Positions 11,400 through 21,960 of a stretch of DNA of 64,000 bases are shown here, piece by piece. The stretch covers positions 9,012,248 through 9,076,247 of the forward strand of contig CM051366.1 in the NCBI GenBank assembly GCA_028015245.1, given 5' to 3'. Both the position numbers and the translations under genes were made by a program. Source of the stretch: Cardamine occulta. Lineage: Eukaryota > Streptophyta > Magnoliopsida > Brassicales > Brassicaceae. Below the pieces are notes generated by a model that saw nothing but the letters and a program-made list of their open reading frames with translations, did not search any database and had not been told where the DNA came from. Numbering within the stretch: the stretch's first letter is position 1; the number at the start of each line of letters is the position of its first letter.

Positions 11400-12720
11400 T
11401 GTAAGCCACTATAAATTCTGATTTCTTTATGCTTGGGAGTTTCAAAATTAAAAGATTTTTTTTCTCTGAAGGATTATGTGGATGACCTCTTGTAATATTG
11501 GTATTCACTTTGTAGCAATTTTTCCTCCATAATGAATATATGTGTTTTATTGTCTTTGACTTTGGTAATAATTCTCACATTCGGCTGTTAGAGAATAGAG
11601 ATAGTATAACCCACCAAATTAAATGGGTAAACCCATTACCCATTTAATTTGGTGGGTTAGTGGTTAAATGTTTTGACCCATCAAATTATCTCAACATTGT
11701 TCCTAAAATTAATTTAATTTAAATGGTTAATGGTTAATGATATTATCTCCTTAGTTGTCCGTAAAATTATCTCAACATTGTTCTATATTCATTATACCCT
11801 GTTTTTGTTTTTCATTCTTTGTTAGAGCCACAACATACTAAATATATTCAATTTAAAAATTCTGATTTTTATTTGTTGGAATAACTTTGATTTTGTGTAA
11901 AATCATCACAAGATCATTTTTTATCCTCCCTATTAATTAACAAGAATACAATTGTTTAATTTGTTCACTAATATAGAATTTATCTCCAAAAACATCCAAT
12001 TAGAATAAAGAAATTCACATTAGAATATTATTTATGAAGATGTAAATTAGATACAAAAAAAATTAATATTTAATGATGGTTAATTTGATAGTTTTTGGGC
12101 CTAGCAACAAGAATCAAAACAAGATCAGTATTATTGGTTCTGTTTTTTTTTACGACCTATACTCAAATTGATTATGTTTTGTGGCCCTTTTCATCGTTTC
12201 AAATCTACATAAAGATTCTCTGGTGCTTACATAAAACATTTAATTTTTGTATTCTCTTTAAATTTATATTACTCTGATTAACTTTCCCTAAATTGTGTTT
12301 TCAGGATTAATCCGTTCAATTTTCATTGTTTATATGAAGGGGAATGCAGAAGACTGAAATTGAATTTCATCTAAAGGTTTTTGCTTTAACTTTGATTGAA
12401 ACGTAGACATATTTCAACGCCTCCATTGCCATCGTATGTGGACTTCTACATTTTTTATTTGCTTGTGGACTCTTTTCTTTTCGGTTGGGCAGTGTGCTAC
12501 TCCAAGAGGTTCAAATTTTTGTTAATGTCCCTACAAATCACCTTAAGATATTTCTTCATGTTTTGTCATCACTCATACAGTGCTGGACATCACTTTCCGG
12601 TATGTCATATATCCTTACTTGCTACAGTTTAAGCACATTTAACTCTAGAGTTTTTTTTTTAGAAAATTAACAAAAAGATAACTTCACCTTGGTGACATAG
12701 GTAGTCAAATAAAAAGATTA
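11400..12720. other. AT-rich intergenic region
   Basis: Apart from the hairpin at 11608-11658, I see no supportable gene. Short open frames at 12095-12670 are Phe/Leu-rich and look like chance frames in T-rich DNA. GGGTTA/AACCC-type strings at 11600-11690 resemble those in the hAT-like element at 17246-18498. Confidence 0.4.
11608..11658. repeat. Perfect 23-bp inverted repeat with a 5-base loop
   Basis: Positions 11608-11630 are the exact reverse complement of 11636-11658, separated by ACCCA. The arms contain CCCACCAAATTAAATGGG. The sequence continues as GGTGGGTTAGTGGTTAAATG, like the interior of the hAT-like insertion at 17246-18498, so it is probably the core of a related small element. 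Confidence 0.75.
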
Positions 12721-12834
12721 ACGTGTTTTCATGCACCACCATATTTCCAGAAACTGGGGCATTAAAATCACCTCTACTCACAGAACACAATGTCATGGTT
12801 TGAGCAACAAGTTACTCAGTGAGGGTGATTACAT

Positions 12835-13735
12835 GATCCTAGAGCATTATTAGTACTGATAGTCATAGAATAATAAAACAACATATTTTCAATTAAGCTA
12901 TCAACCATCTAGCATAAACATAAATCAAATATCATCTACAAGCAAATTACTCATATATGTTGGCATCTCTCATCTCTACGGCTTTTCAGCCTTTCATGAG
13001 TTGCTTTATGGCATTATTCCCCACGCTCACTGACCAAAGAAGCAATACTATAACACATCAATATCATACAGACAGAACTTAACATTACATATCTCATCTA
13101 TAAACCTAGCATTATCATAATTCACCACCACACATCACATCTAACAACTTAGTATCATCACACAGTATCAAGCATTCATCACGCACAATTAACACACACA
13201 TAATATCATCTAATAATCTAGATCTACAAAATACTAGTATCCAACCTAGCTAATACTAGTATTAGCTACTTTTGATACTAATATTTTGTGGATCTAGACT
13301 ATTTAGATGATGATGTGTGTGTTGCTTGTGTGTGATGATTGTTTGTGACTATGTGATGATGGTAAAATGCTAGATGTGATAATATTAGGTTGATAGGTGC
13401 GATAAGTTGAGATAAACTGCAGGCATGGGTAATGGGTCGTATTTACAATATATAGAGAGATAGACTATGGGCACGTGGTAGTAAGTTATGTTACAATTTT
13501 GATTTTTTGGCTAGTTAGTGTGGGGAATACATCCTTGCTGCAGCTTGCGGAAGGCTGGCAATCTGTAGAGGATGAGACATGCCGGCATAGATGAGGATAG
13601 TTTACTTGTACATAATATTTTGACTATGTAATGCTATTTGTTTGATAGCTTAACAGAAAGCATGTATTTTGATTATTCCATGACAATCAATATTGTGTGA
13701 TTTGTAAACTATTCTAAGATCATCTGGGTAAGAAT
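12835..13735. repeat. Long foldback (inverted repeat), arms of about 400 bases
   Basis: The axis lies near 13254 (AATACTAGTATT). The left arm includes TTGGCATCTCTCATCTCTAC, a CAGCC segment and TTATGGCATTATTCCCCAC. The right arm carries their complements (GTGGGGAATACATCC, GGCTGGCAATC, GTAGAGGATGAGACATGCCG). Outward, AAGCTATCAA pairs with TTGATAGCTT. The arms are diverged, roughly 75-80 percent identical by eye. Such a structure could be transcribed into a long hairpin and processed to small RNAs. It probably arose by inverted duplication of an LTR-like repeat. Confidence 0.65.
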
Positions 13736-13849
13736 GATGTTAACACTTATTTGAATCGATTACTAACCAATTTTTAGTATTTATTTGGAGTATTTTTATA
13801 GAGTTTAAGTGTGCTTTTGATGTATTTAAGTCTTTATTGAGTCTTGACA

Positions 13850-14960
13850 GGTTTTGATATGTTCTAGAGTAAAGGTAGAGTTCTTGGATCATTTTGGATG
13901 ATTGGAGAGGCATGATGGCGCATAAGCGTCAGATGTTTGGCCTCCTATGGAAAACTTCCACAGTTAGAGCTTGCTCATATTTTACCACACACTAGAGGGA
14001 TTAGCTTTCACTTCCAAGTGGGTTGAAGGAAATCTAATGGTGCAATTAAAAGTTATTGCCAATATATTAGTGTCATGTCAAGCTGGCTCGCAGCTGAAGC
14101 ATATGCATGATGGAGTACCGATCAGTAAGACTTGTGTACCGATCGGTATGGAGCCGAACATATGTGATTTTAAAAGGCCAAAATCAATCAGAACTGACAA
14201 AAACCTATTATATTTCCTATATAAACATAAGACTCGACTTTAGACCCAATTCTAGCCTCATTATCCAGTTCTAAACATTGTTCTCATACTCTTAACCATT
14301 TTGTAATGATTTTACTATTTATTCTCTGTGCATTTATGAGTAGATCTTTCATTAGGTATTGAATTTTCTAAGGGGATAATCATATAGATTTGTGCTAGAT
14401 TGATTGGGAATGATTGATAAAGTTCTTCATCTATGGTTCTTCTTATTGCTTAATCTAGATTGCTCACCTATATTATGATCTTAGGATTAATCCATCGGGA
14501 CATCAAAAGTGATGTTGAATTGCTTGATATAACACAGGTGAGCAAAGTGTCCTTAGCCAATGACAGTTGAAGTTTTGCACTTTGTGACCATATCGAATTA
14601 GGATTTTATTATATGCATGGATTTCTATTGACAAATGATGGTTTAGTTGCTAGGGATTTTTATTGCATAGATAGTTATTACACGCAACATCGGAATAACT
14701 TTATATTAGTAATTTTAATTCCAGAACGGTTCTTAACACATTTCTAATTATTTTTCCACTCATTATCATGATTCCCTGAAAGAATTCTCACTGCACAATG
14801 TTTTATTTAATTTAATTAGCTTTTACACTGAGTTTCACGATAACTCTTTTGCATCCTACTTAGTTTATACAAATAATAATGCATAGTGTACTCTATTGGT
14901 TCTTGTGGATTTGATCCCGATTATACTACTGCGATTGTCGATGTGCACTCCATCATCTTC
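13850..14960 (+). other. Possible LTR/leader remnant of an Athila- or Tat-type element
   Basis: The stretch contains a duplicated GTACCGATC(A/G)GTA string (about 14117 and 14137) and a promoter-like TATTTCCTATATAAACATAA near 14212. It ends with GTGGATTTGATCCCGATTAT near 14906, a phrase like the LTR ends of plant Ty3 elements. No coding domain or paired LTR is visible, so this is a weak assignment. Confidence 0.3.
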
Positions 14961-15069
14961 TTCATCTTCGGGTTTTTTTTCCCCTGTATTCTCCTTCTTT
15001 GTTTTCTAATTTTCTAATTTTCATGGGTTTCATTATTTTTTGGTTTTAATATTCAAATTAGTATTTTTA

Positions 15070-16965
15070 TAACCAAAAATAATGTAAGAAGTGTTTGAGT
15101 TTTTCAATTCATCAAGATGAAATTCGTTAGAAAAATATATTTGATTAACTGAACATTCAGTGATTAAATATATTTAAATATTTAAATATTTGTACGGTGT
15201 TCATTATTTTTCTTTAAATTCAACATATGTCAAGTTTGAGTCTCATATCTAATAATTTGGTTTAAAATGTTTAGATTATTTAAAATTAAACCACAACATT
15301 TTTTTATTGAACTCAATATGTTTAGTTGCATTAAATTTATTGATAGATTCAAAAATTTGATATATAAGATAACTTTTAACGATCATAGTATATTTATTTA
15401 TATATTAAATTTGTATTAATTTATTACGTTAAGTTAATAATGTGTTTTGATTGTTATGTTGGGGTTTTAGTCACCTATAAAAAGATTACATAGTTTCATT
15501 TTCAAAATAAGAAATTGAAAGTATTTTACATTACATTCTTTACATACAATAAGAATAAATTATTAAATTTATTTTTTCACAAAAATGACTAAATGTAACT
15601 ATCAAATTACTACCGTATTAATTATTCTTGCTTTGGCATGTGCGGTAGTTCCCGCGTTTTCACTATGGGATACATGTGTTGTCAAAATCACTATGGGATA
15701 CATGTGTTGTCAAAATCACTCCTAAGTGTGCGTTGGATATAATCGCTGTTGTGTTTGAAAATGCAACCATCTCAGATTCATGTTGTCATGAACTTGTTCA
15801 AGAAGGAAAAGTGTGTCACAAAATTTGAAGAAGAGATATGACTTGTGGAACCATTGCGTCTCTATCTCTACAACTGCTTAAAATGTGTATTCTTTACATT
15901 ATTTTAGTCGAAAAAATTGATATTTCACTGCTTTTGTCATTTCTCTACCACAAATATTTATGTCTTGACATTAATGCAATATATTAAGCAAAATATTAAG
16001 CAAAATGAATATCTCTGCAAATGAATGATTTTATTTAATAAATAGTTTAAATCATTCAAAATGGATCCACATAATGTTATATAGGCACCATTTCACAAAT
16101 TAATTACTTAAACTTCTAATTTTCATGGCTTTCATTAGTTTTTGTTTTTAATATTCAAATTAGATTTTTTACAGTTTTCGGAATATGGATCTTTTACATA
16201 CTGGTTATGATCTTTAGAAACTTCAACTTTTATTTAACACCCAAAATTTGAAAAATAAGAAGAACCAAATTTAGAGTAAAATCGATCAATATTAAAAGTC
16301 TTGAAACAGTCTTATTTAAGGGGGGTTTCGGATCAACCCAATAGTTAAAAAATCTGTAAAAAGGCTAAAGTACTGGGCAATGGTGCAAAGTAAAGAAAAC
16401 AGTAAAAGTTAGGGATCATCTTTATGAAAATTTTGGGATCGTTGCTGGCAGTTCAAATTTTCGTCTCTGAATTATACTATGTCGTGTATGCATGTGTTTT
16501 AGTGCCCCAACCATTTAGCAGCCAACTCTTTTGTCAATTTAAGAATTTTGGGGCGTTTTTTAAACATTTTTTCCTTAGATCCGATTTGCGTACTTTCAAC
16601 AATTTATACATTTAATTTGTTGTGAAATATATTGGTTGTGTCCCTCTGTTGTTGGTGCTTTATTTATGTGCTGTTTCCTGCCTTTTTAGGAGTGTTTGGT
16701 AAGCCTCACCTTCCTATTTCTTCAATTTTATTCCATGGAAGTTAGTTTCACAAAATAGTAATTTTGTTCTTCTTTCTAAACCCCTAACTTTCATGGATTT
16801 AACTATCTCCTTTTTTTTTTGGAAACTTCAAATTAATATTTTCATTGTTTTCGGATCATGGATCTTGTAACTAATGGTTATGATTTTAGAATTTTGAACT
16901 TTTATTTACTAGGGTTATTTTTAATATACTCTCATATCCTTGTTATTGTGTAGTTATTTGAAAAG
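15070..16965 (+). repeat. ECA1-like duplication block, copy 1
   Basis: This block is repeated with moderate divergence at 27664-29425 (head missing) and 29757-30484 (tail missing). It contains, in order, an AT-rich upstream region, a TATA box (CACCTATAAAAAG at 15473-15485), a small secreted-protein pseudogene at 15585, and about 1.1 kb of conserved downstream noncoding DNA (for example GAGTGTTTGGTAAGCCTCAC near 16691 and CGGATCATGGATCTTGTAAC near 16851). A frame at 16424-16615 is not conserved in copy 2 and is not called. Confidence 0.7.
15585..15881 (+). pseudogene. ECA1-like / DUF1278 prolamin-like secreted cysteine-rich protein, broken (copy 1)
   Basis: The frame opens with a clear signal peptide (MTKCNYQITTVLIILALACA, then VVPAFS) and LWDTCVVKIT. 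A 28-bp tandem duplication (CACTATGGGATACATGTGTT and the following 8 bases, twice, 15659-15714) then throws the frame off. The remaining pieces read ALDIIAVVFENATISDSCCH and ELVQEGKVCH, with the C...CC...C spacing of the prolamin-like ECA1-related family. A further deletion removes the IKYIAERP segment kept in copy 2. Intact relatives in Arabidopsis are small secreted proteins expressed in reproductive tissue; EC1 members act in gamete fusion. This copy cannot make a full protein. Confidence 0.65.
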
Positions 16966-17439
16966 ACCACACCCATTTTTTATTTTTTTAACTAAATAAT
17001 TAATACTCCTATAAATATTAATTGTTCCCAAGCCAAATCAATTAAAATTCAACGAACTCATGAATAATAATTAATTCAAATAATATAACCGATTTCTAAA
17101 ATTAAACCAGGATTAAACAAATAAAATCGTCAATTTATTCTACATGATTTTTCATCCTAAGAATCATAAACTAAATAAATTCGGCATTAATACTAAAATA
17201 CTCAAACAAACCAACGAGTCTAGATCATCCCCTCTTCCTTGCCATTACCCATTGGGTTGGAAGTTAAATGTGTCAGGTCAACCCATTACCCATTTAATTT
17301 GATGGGTTAATAGTTAAATGAGTTGATTCATCTTAACCATTTAAATGAGTTTAATTAATTAATTAATAAAAAATAATTAATTGTTTAATAACTTAAATAA
17401 TTAATTACTAGAAAAAAAACAAATAAATTATTATAATAA

Positions 17440-17772
17440 ACAATAATAATCACCACCATCATCACCATCATCACCATCATCATCATCATCACCATCATCA
17501 CCATCATCATCATCATCATCATCATCATCACCATCACCATCACCATCACCATCACCATCACCATCACCATCACCATCACCATCACCATCACCATCACCAT
17601 CACCATCACCATCACCATCACCATCACCATCACCATCACCATCACCATCACCATCACCATCACCATCACCATCACCATCACCATCACCATCACCATCACC
17701 ATCATCATCATCATCATCAAATCACCATCATCATCACCGTCATCATCATCACCATTACATTGTCATCATCAC

Positions 17773-17803
<31 letters not shown>

Positions 17804-17815
17804 TTCATCACCATC
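17440..17815. repeat. (CCATCA)n / (ATC)n microsatellite
   Basis: An almost uninterrupted run of about 29 CCATCA hexamers spans roughly 17527-17701, flanked on both sides by ATC-rich imperfect repeats. On the minus strand it reads as a Met-Val repeat frame, which is not a gene. Confidence 0.95.
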
Positions 17816-18215
17816 ACATTTTTGGCGGGAAAATAACAGAACCGTTTTTGGTGGGAAATGACGGGACCATTTTAGGCGGGAAAAAAACGGGACCATTTAT
17901 GGCAGGAAAATAACAGAACTTTTTTGGTGGGAAAATGACAGGACCGTTTTTGGCGAGAAAATGACGGGACCGTTTTTTGGCGGAAAATGACGAAACCATT
18001 TTTGGCGGGAAAATAACAGAACTATTTTTGGCGGAAAAATGACGGGACCATTTTTGGTTGGAAAGGACAGACAATTTTTGGCGGAAAAATGACCAGACCA
18101 TTTTTTGCGGGAAAATGACGGGACCGTTTTTGGCATGAAATGATGGAACCATTTTTGGCGGGAAAATGACGGGACCATTTTTGGCGGGAAAATTGTATAT
18201 TCACATTTTGGCGGA
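17816..18215. repeat. 26-bp minisatellite carrying E2F-type sites
   Basis: About 15 copies of a 26-bp unit are present, built around TTTTTGGCGGGAAAA followed by TGACGGGACCA. Perfect cores occur at 17819-17833, 17999-18013, 18152-18166 and 18178-18192; the others carry one to three changes. TTTGGCGGGAAA matches the E2F transcription factor consensus. The array lies wholly within the hAT-like insertion. Confidence 0.85.
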
Positions 18216-18506
18216 AAAATTAAAAGAGTGAGAATTGGTAAAGTTGGTTTAATTCAATTGAAATTAAATTAATTAAATTAGTTTGGTTAATATTGGTTAA
18301 GTTGGTTTAATGGTTAAGATAAATGGTTAAATGGGTAACCCATCAACCCATCACAACCAACCCATTAGACCTATTTAACCATTTACCAACAAACCCATTA
18401 GAACCATGAACTCATTAGGGTCAAAAGTTCTAACCCATTCGAGTAATTGGGTTGGGTTGGGTCAGACCCATGACCCATTACCCATTTTGACACTCCTACT
18501 TGCCAT

Positions 18507-18585
18507 GATTCCACGATCACTCTTTTTCTTTTCTTGCATCAAATAAAGAAGATGCATAAGTATTTCGACAAATACTTAGTGAGTA
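18507..18585 (-). other. Remnant of a reversed chromovirus LTR beside element A
   Basis: GATTCCACGATCAC (18507-18520), together with ATCATCCCCTCTTCCTTGCC left of the hAT-like element (17224-17243), reproduces the reverse complement of a stretch near the 3' end of this family's LTR (compare 56060-56110). It appears that an old reversed LTR fragment received the hAT-like insertion. Confidence 0.45.
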
Positions 18586-19975
18586 ATAAGTCATTTCGAA
18601 AGTTATGGAGTTTTTCTCAAAACCAATTGGTCAAAATCAATTTGGCTTCTTCTTCTTCTCCACCTTGAGCTCGCCATTTTTGTGGTTGAGCGAGAGAGCT
18701 TGGAGAAGAGAGAAGAGGAGAGAAAAATGTTTGAGAGCTTATGAGAAGTTTGGATCTTGTGAGATCTTTTGAGTGTGAAGCTTGTGGAGCTTGGAAAAGA
18801 GAGTGGTTGGAGCCTAGGGTTTGGCGTGAGCTTTGAGGAGAAAGGAGAGGTATTTCTTGAGCTTGGGGATTCCATCTAAGCATCATCCATTCTAAGGTCA
18901 GTTTGTAACCAAAGGTTAATATTAAGCCTTGTGTGGGGGCTTGAGGGGTTATGATAGGAATTGTAGTGTTGCTAGGATGCTTGGAAGCCTCTTGGTTAGG
19001 TGGAGAGCTGTAGCTAGAGTTTGCTAAGCTTGTGGTGGTTAGGGAACCATAGATTTGTGCTTGTTGTGCCTTGTTAAGCTTTGATTGTGAGTTTTTATGC
19101 TTGATTTGGTGTTGTGATTTTCATGGGTTCTTGGTGAATTCCATGGGTCATTTTTGAGCTTTAGTAGGTGTTTGCTAAGCTTGTGGTTGTTAGAGAAGCA
19201 TGGTTGTTGCTTGTTGTGCCTTATTAAGCTTCGATAGTAAGTTCTTATGCTTTATTTGGTGTTGTGTGTGTTGTGCTTTCTTGGTGACTCCATGACTTGT
19301 GGGAGTGTTTCCCTTATTGTTTGATGTGTGTTTGTGAAGCAGACTTGTGTGTTTCTGAAGCAGACTTTAGTAGACTTAAGTTTTGTGAGCAGACTTGTGT
19401 GTTTGTGAAGCACACTTGAGCAGACTTGTGTGTCTGTGAAGCAGACTTGAGTAGACTTGAGTTTTGTGAAGCAGACTTGAGCAGACTTGAGTTTTGTGAA
19501 GCAGACTTGTGTTTTTAGCATTTCTTGAGGTTTGGAATGGCTAGGTGGTTAGTCATGGCTGTGTTTGATTAGCTTTTCATGAGTTTTGCATGGTTAGCTG
19601 ATTGGTTGAAGTAATATGGTTGTTTGATTGTGTGGTGCTTTCATATAACCTGTTGTTGGGAGGATCAATCTCACTCAGTGTTTGGTTTACCAAATGTTAA
19701 TGCATCACTTTTGTCGATGCAGGTAAAGATAAGGTGTGATTGTGGAATTGAGGTGGTGAGGAGGGGATGATTAGGACCCGGTAGTTTTGCGGGTTTCGTA
19801 CCTTTCGTAGGATTGCTAATGTAAAAAAAATGCAGTCATCACATTTTGACTTTCATGGTCGGGTATGTAAATTGAATGCTATCGTTGTTTTTTTTGTAAT
19901 TGCTCAGAGAATATTAAATGTATAAGTGTTTAGTATTGAGTAATTGCTAGTGTAAAAAAAAATGCAGTCATCACA
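18586..19975 (+). repeat. Element A 5' LTR, 5'-truncated
   Basis: It aligns to the 3' LTR from ATAAGTCATTTCGAAAG onward and ends AGTCATCACA, directly before the PBS. It contains the ~155-bp repeat around GCTTGTTGTGCCTTGTTAAG and, at about 19325-19515, a tandem array of AGCAGACTTGAG / AGCAGACTTGTGTGTTTGTG units. A second copy of the LTR end motif (GTAAAAAAAATGCAGTCATC) lies internally at about 19820-19845. Confidence 0.8.
19325..19515 (+). repeat. GAAGCAGACTTG array in the 5' LTR of element A
   Basis: Tandem variable-length units combine GAAGCAGACTTGTGTGTTTG and GAGCAGACTTGAGTTTTGTG. The 3' LTR has a longer version of the same array, so copy number changed after insertion or differed at reverse transcription. 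Confidence 0.85.
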
Positions 19976-19978
19976 TTT

Positions 19979-19990
19979 TGGTATCAAAGC
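19979..19990 (+). promoter_or_regulatory. Primer-binding site of element A
   Basis: TGGTATCAAAGC follows the LTR end (…TCACA TTT). It differs by one base from the canonical plant initiator-tRNA-Met primer site TGGTATCAGAGC. Confidence 0.8.
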
Positions 19991-20131
19991 CTATACGGTT
20001 CTAGGATAGCTTGTGTGTTGGTTAGGCTCATAGAATCATCCTCTTCGAGCCTTGTGGGATTCCACAGTGAGTTATCTTTATTGTGATGATTGTGTTTTAG
20101 TGTTTCTTAGTCCTTGCTTCTGTATGTCCAG

Positions 20132-21430
20132 ATGGTTAGAGGGCGTGGTAGAGGTCATGGCCGGGGTAGAGGTTCTGGCCGTGTGCCGTATGAGCGGGTC
20201 TGAGGGTGTTGCTGGCATGAGTGCCAGTGTCGCTGGTGTTCCAGCGTATGCTGCGGGTTTGTGGCCGTGTGCCGGATAGAGGTTGTTGCCAGGGTAGAGG
20301 TTGTGGCCGTGGTAGAGTTTGTGGTCGTGTGCCGGATGAGCGGGACATGGAGTCGCATGCGAGTCAGGTGGGGTCTGAGGGTGTTGCTGGCATGAGTGCC
20401 AATGTCGCTGGTGTTCCAATGGATGCTGCGGGTTTAGCAGTAGATGCTGTGGGTTTAGCAGCGGGTGATGCTCAAGCCGAAAATGACCGCATTGCGGATC
20501 TTTTGATGAGGTTGTTGGAGCGGTTTCCAGTGAAGGTACCGGCTCAGGCTCCTGTGGTTTCGGTGGTTGTTGAGGTTCAACCTCAGGTTGCAGCTGCGGT
20601 TGCTGGGGAGCTCCCATCCTATCTCAGGATGATGGAGCAGATGCACAGGATAGACACGGGGTTTTTCCCTGGAGGTGCTAATTCTGAGGACGCGGATGCG
20701 TGGTTGAGGAGGATAGAGAGGAATTTCCTCTCGAATAGGTGTCCCGCGGGATACCAAGTGGACATTGCAGTCCATTATCTGGATTGTGATGTTCATCTCT
20801 GGTGGAGGGCTGTGGCAGCCCGGAGAGTTCAGGCCGAGATAGCTTGGGCGGATTTTATGGAGGAGTTTAATTCTAAGTTTTTCCCTCAGGAGGCGTTCAA
20901 CCGGTTAGAGTCGAGGCTTGCGAGATTGACTCAAGGAGATCGGTCAGTACGCGAGTATGAGGTGGAGTTTAACCGGCTTGGGTCTTATGTTAGACGAGCG
21001 GTTGAGAGTGAGTCAGCCCATGTGCAGAGATTCCCTATGGGTCTTAGAGTTGACTTGCGGAACCGTTGCATGGTTAGGGCTTTTTGCACGATTGATGAGT
21101 TATTTAAGACTGCGGCATTGCTTAAGGACGGTCTGAAAGATGAGTTTGTTGCGGTTACACCGAGCCTTCAGGCGAGATCTGTGCCACAGCAGTTCGGTCT
21201 GAGCAGAGGTGGTAAGACGATGCAAGGACAGAAGCAGAAGTGGGATGGCGCTTCGAGTGGCAGTCAGGGTGGTCAAAGTTGTTTTGGGTGTGGGAGCATG
21301 GATCACAGAGTGGCGAGCTGTCCTAGAACGAGTGGATTCTTGGGTGTGCTTTCACTTCAAGGAGGCAGGCATATTAGACCTCAGTGTCCCAAGCTGTGGC
21401 AGAGTAAGGCCACAGTAGTGCAGCCTGTTA
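20132..21430 (+). pseudogene. Element A gag (capsid/nucleocapsid), broken
   Basis: ATG at 20132 opens an Arg/Gly-rich N-terminus (MVRGRGRGHGRGRG) that stops at a TGA near 20200. A duplication of the GTGCCG(T/G)ATGAGCGGG region follows, and the main frame then runs to about 21430. The capsid core includes DADAWLRRIERNF and WADFMEEFNSKFFPQEAFNR. The nucleocapsid has a CCHC knuckle CFGCGSMDHRVASCP; the second knuckle (CFHCKEAGHIRSQCP in element B) is disrupted by a frame change at about 21340. Confidence 0.8.
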
Positions 21431-21559
21431 GGCAGGTGGCAACAGCACTTAGAGTGTATTGCATCGTCGAGTCCGGAGAGACGAGTTCCAGGCCAATCAC
21501 ATGTATTTTCTTAGATTCATCGAAGTTTAATTCTGTGTTGGGAATTTGGTTGCTTGTTG

Positions 21560-21960
21560 GTTGTTAAGGTTCTCGGCACATGTATATGTGCAAGGACCTT
21601 GTGTGTTGGGGGTGTTGAGTGTCATGTGTTGTGTGACACGGGAGCATCTCATTACTTTGTAACTCCAAAATTGGCTGAGAAGGCTAATGTTCTAAGCGAG
21701 CCCGGTGTGAGTTTGGGTTTCGTGGAGGTTACTGGAGGAAAGCTCCCGATGAGTCACGGTCCGGTTAGAGATGTGGATGTTCAGGTAGCGGGAGAGTCTA
21801 TGCCTGCCGATTTGATTATCTGCTCCGTGGAGCTGTACGATTATCATTTTGGGCATGGATTGGCTCGGAAAGTTCAGAGCGCATCTGGATTATCACCGAG
21901 TGTGTGTCAAGTTCGACAGAGGCAAGGGGAGGTTGGTGTATCAGGGGGTGAGACCGACAT
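21560..21960 (+). pseudogene. Element A protease
   Basis: The frame ECHVLCDTGASHYFVTPKLA contains the retropepsin D-T-G-A catalytic motif. It continues through a GPVRDVDVQVAGESM segment and is broken by a frame change near 21845, where the ILG(M)DWL signature resumes in the RT frame. Confidence 0.75.

Larger units (their letters stand above)
17238..18506. mobile_element. Non-autonomous hAT-like insertion with an 8-bp target duplication
   Basis: CTTGCCAT occurs at 17238-17245 and again at 18499-18506. The element between (17246-18498) ends ...CCATTTTGACACTCCTA, whose complement TAGGAGTGTCAAAATGGG is like plant hAT termini. The left terminus (TACCCATTGGGTTGG) does not mirror it well, so it may be truncated or rearranged. 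The subterminal DNA is full of GGGTTA/AACCC and ACCCATTACCCAT strings on both sides. The interior consists of a hexamer microsatellite and a 26-bp minisatellite; there is no transposase. The flanks join into DNA resembling a reversed chromovirus LTR. Confidence 0.6.

Noticed and set aside
12396..12670. Overlapping Phe-rich open frames
   Set aside because: The codon composition simply follows T-rich DNA, and no domain or splice structure is visible.
17385..17720. Met-Val repeat open frame on the minus strand
   Set aside because: It is a reading of the CCATCA microsatellite; there is no other coding signal.
19325..19515. CRISPR-like appearance of regular repeats
   Set aside because: Units are contiguous and variable with no unique spacers, they lie in an LTR, and the genome is plant nuclear.
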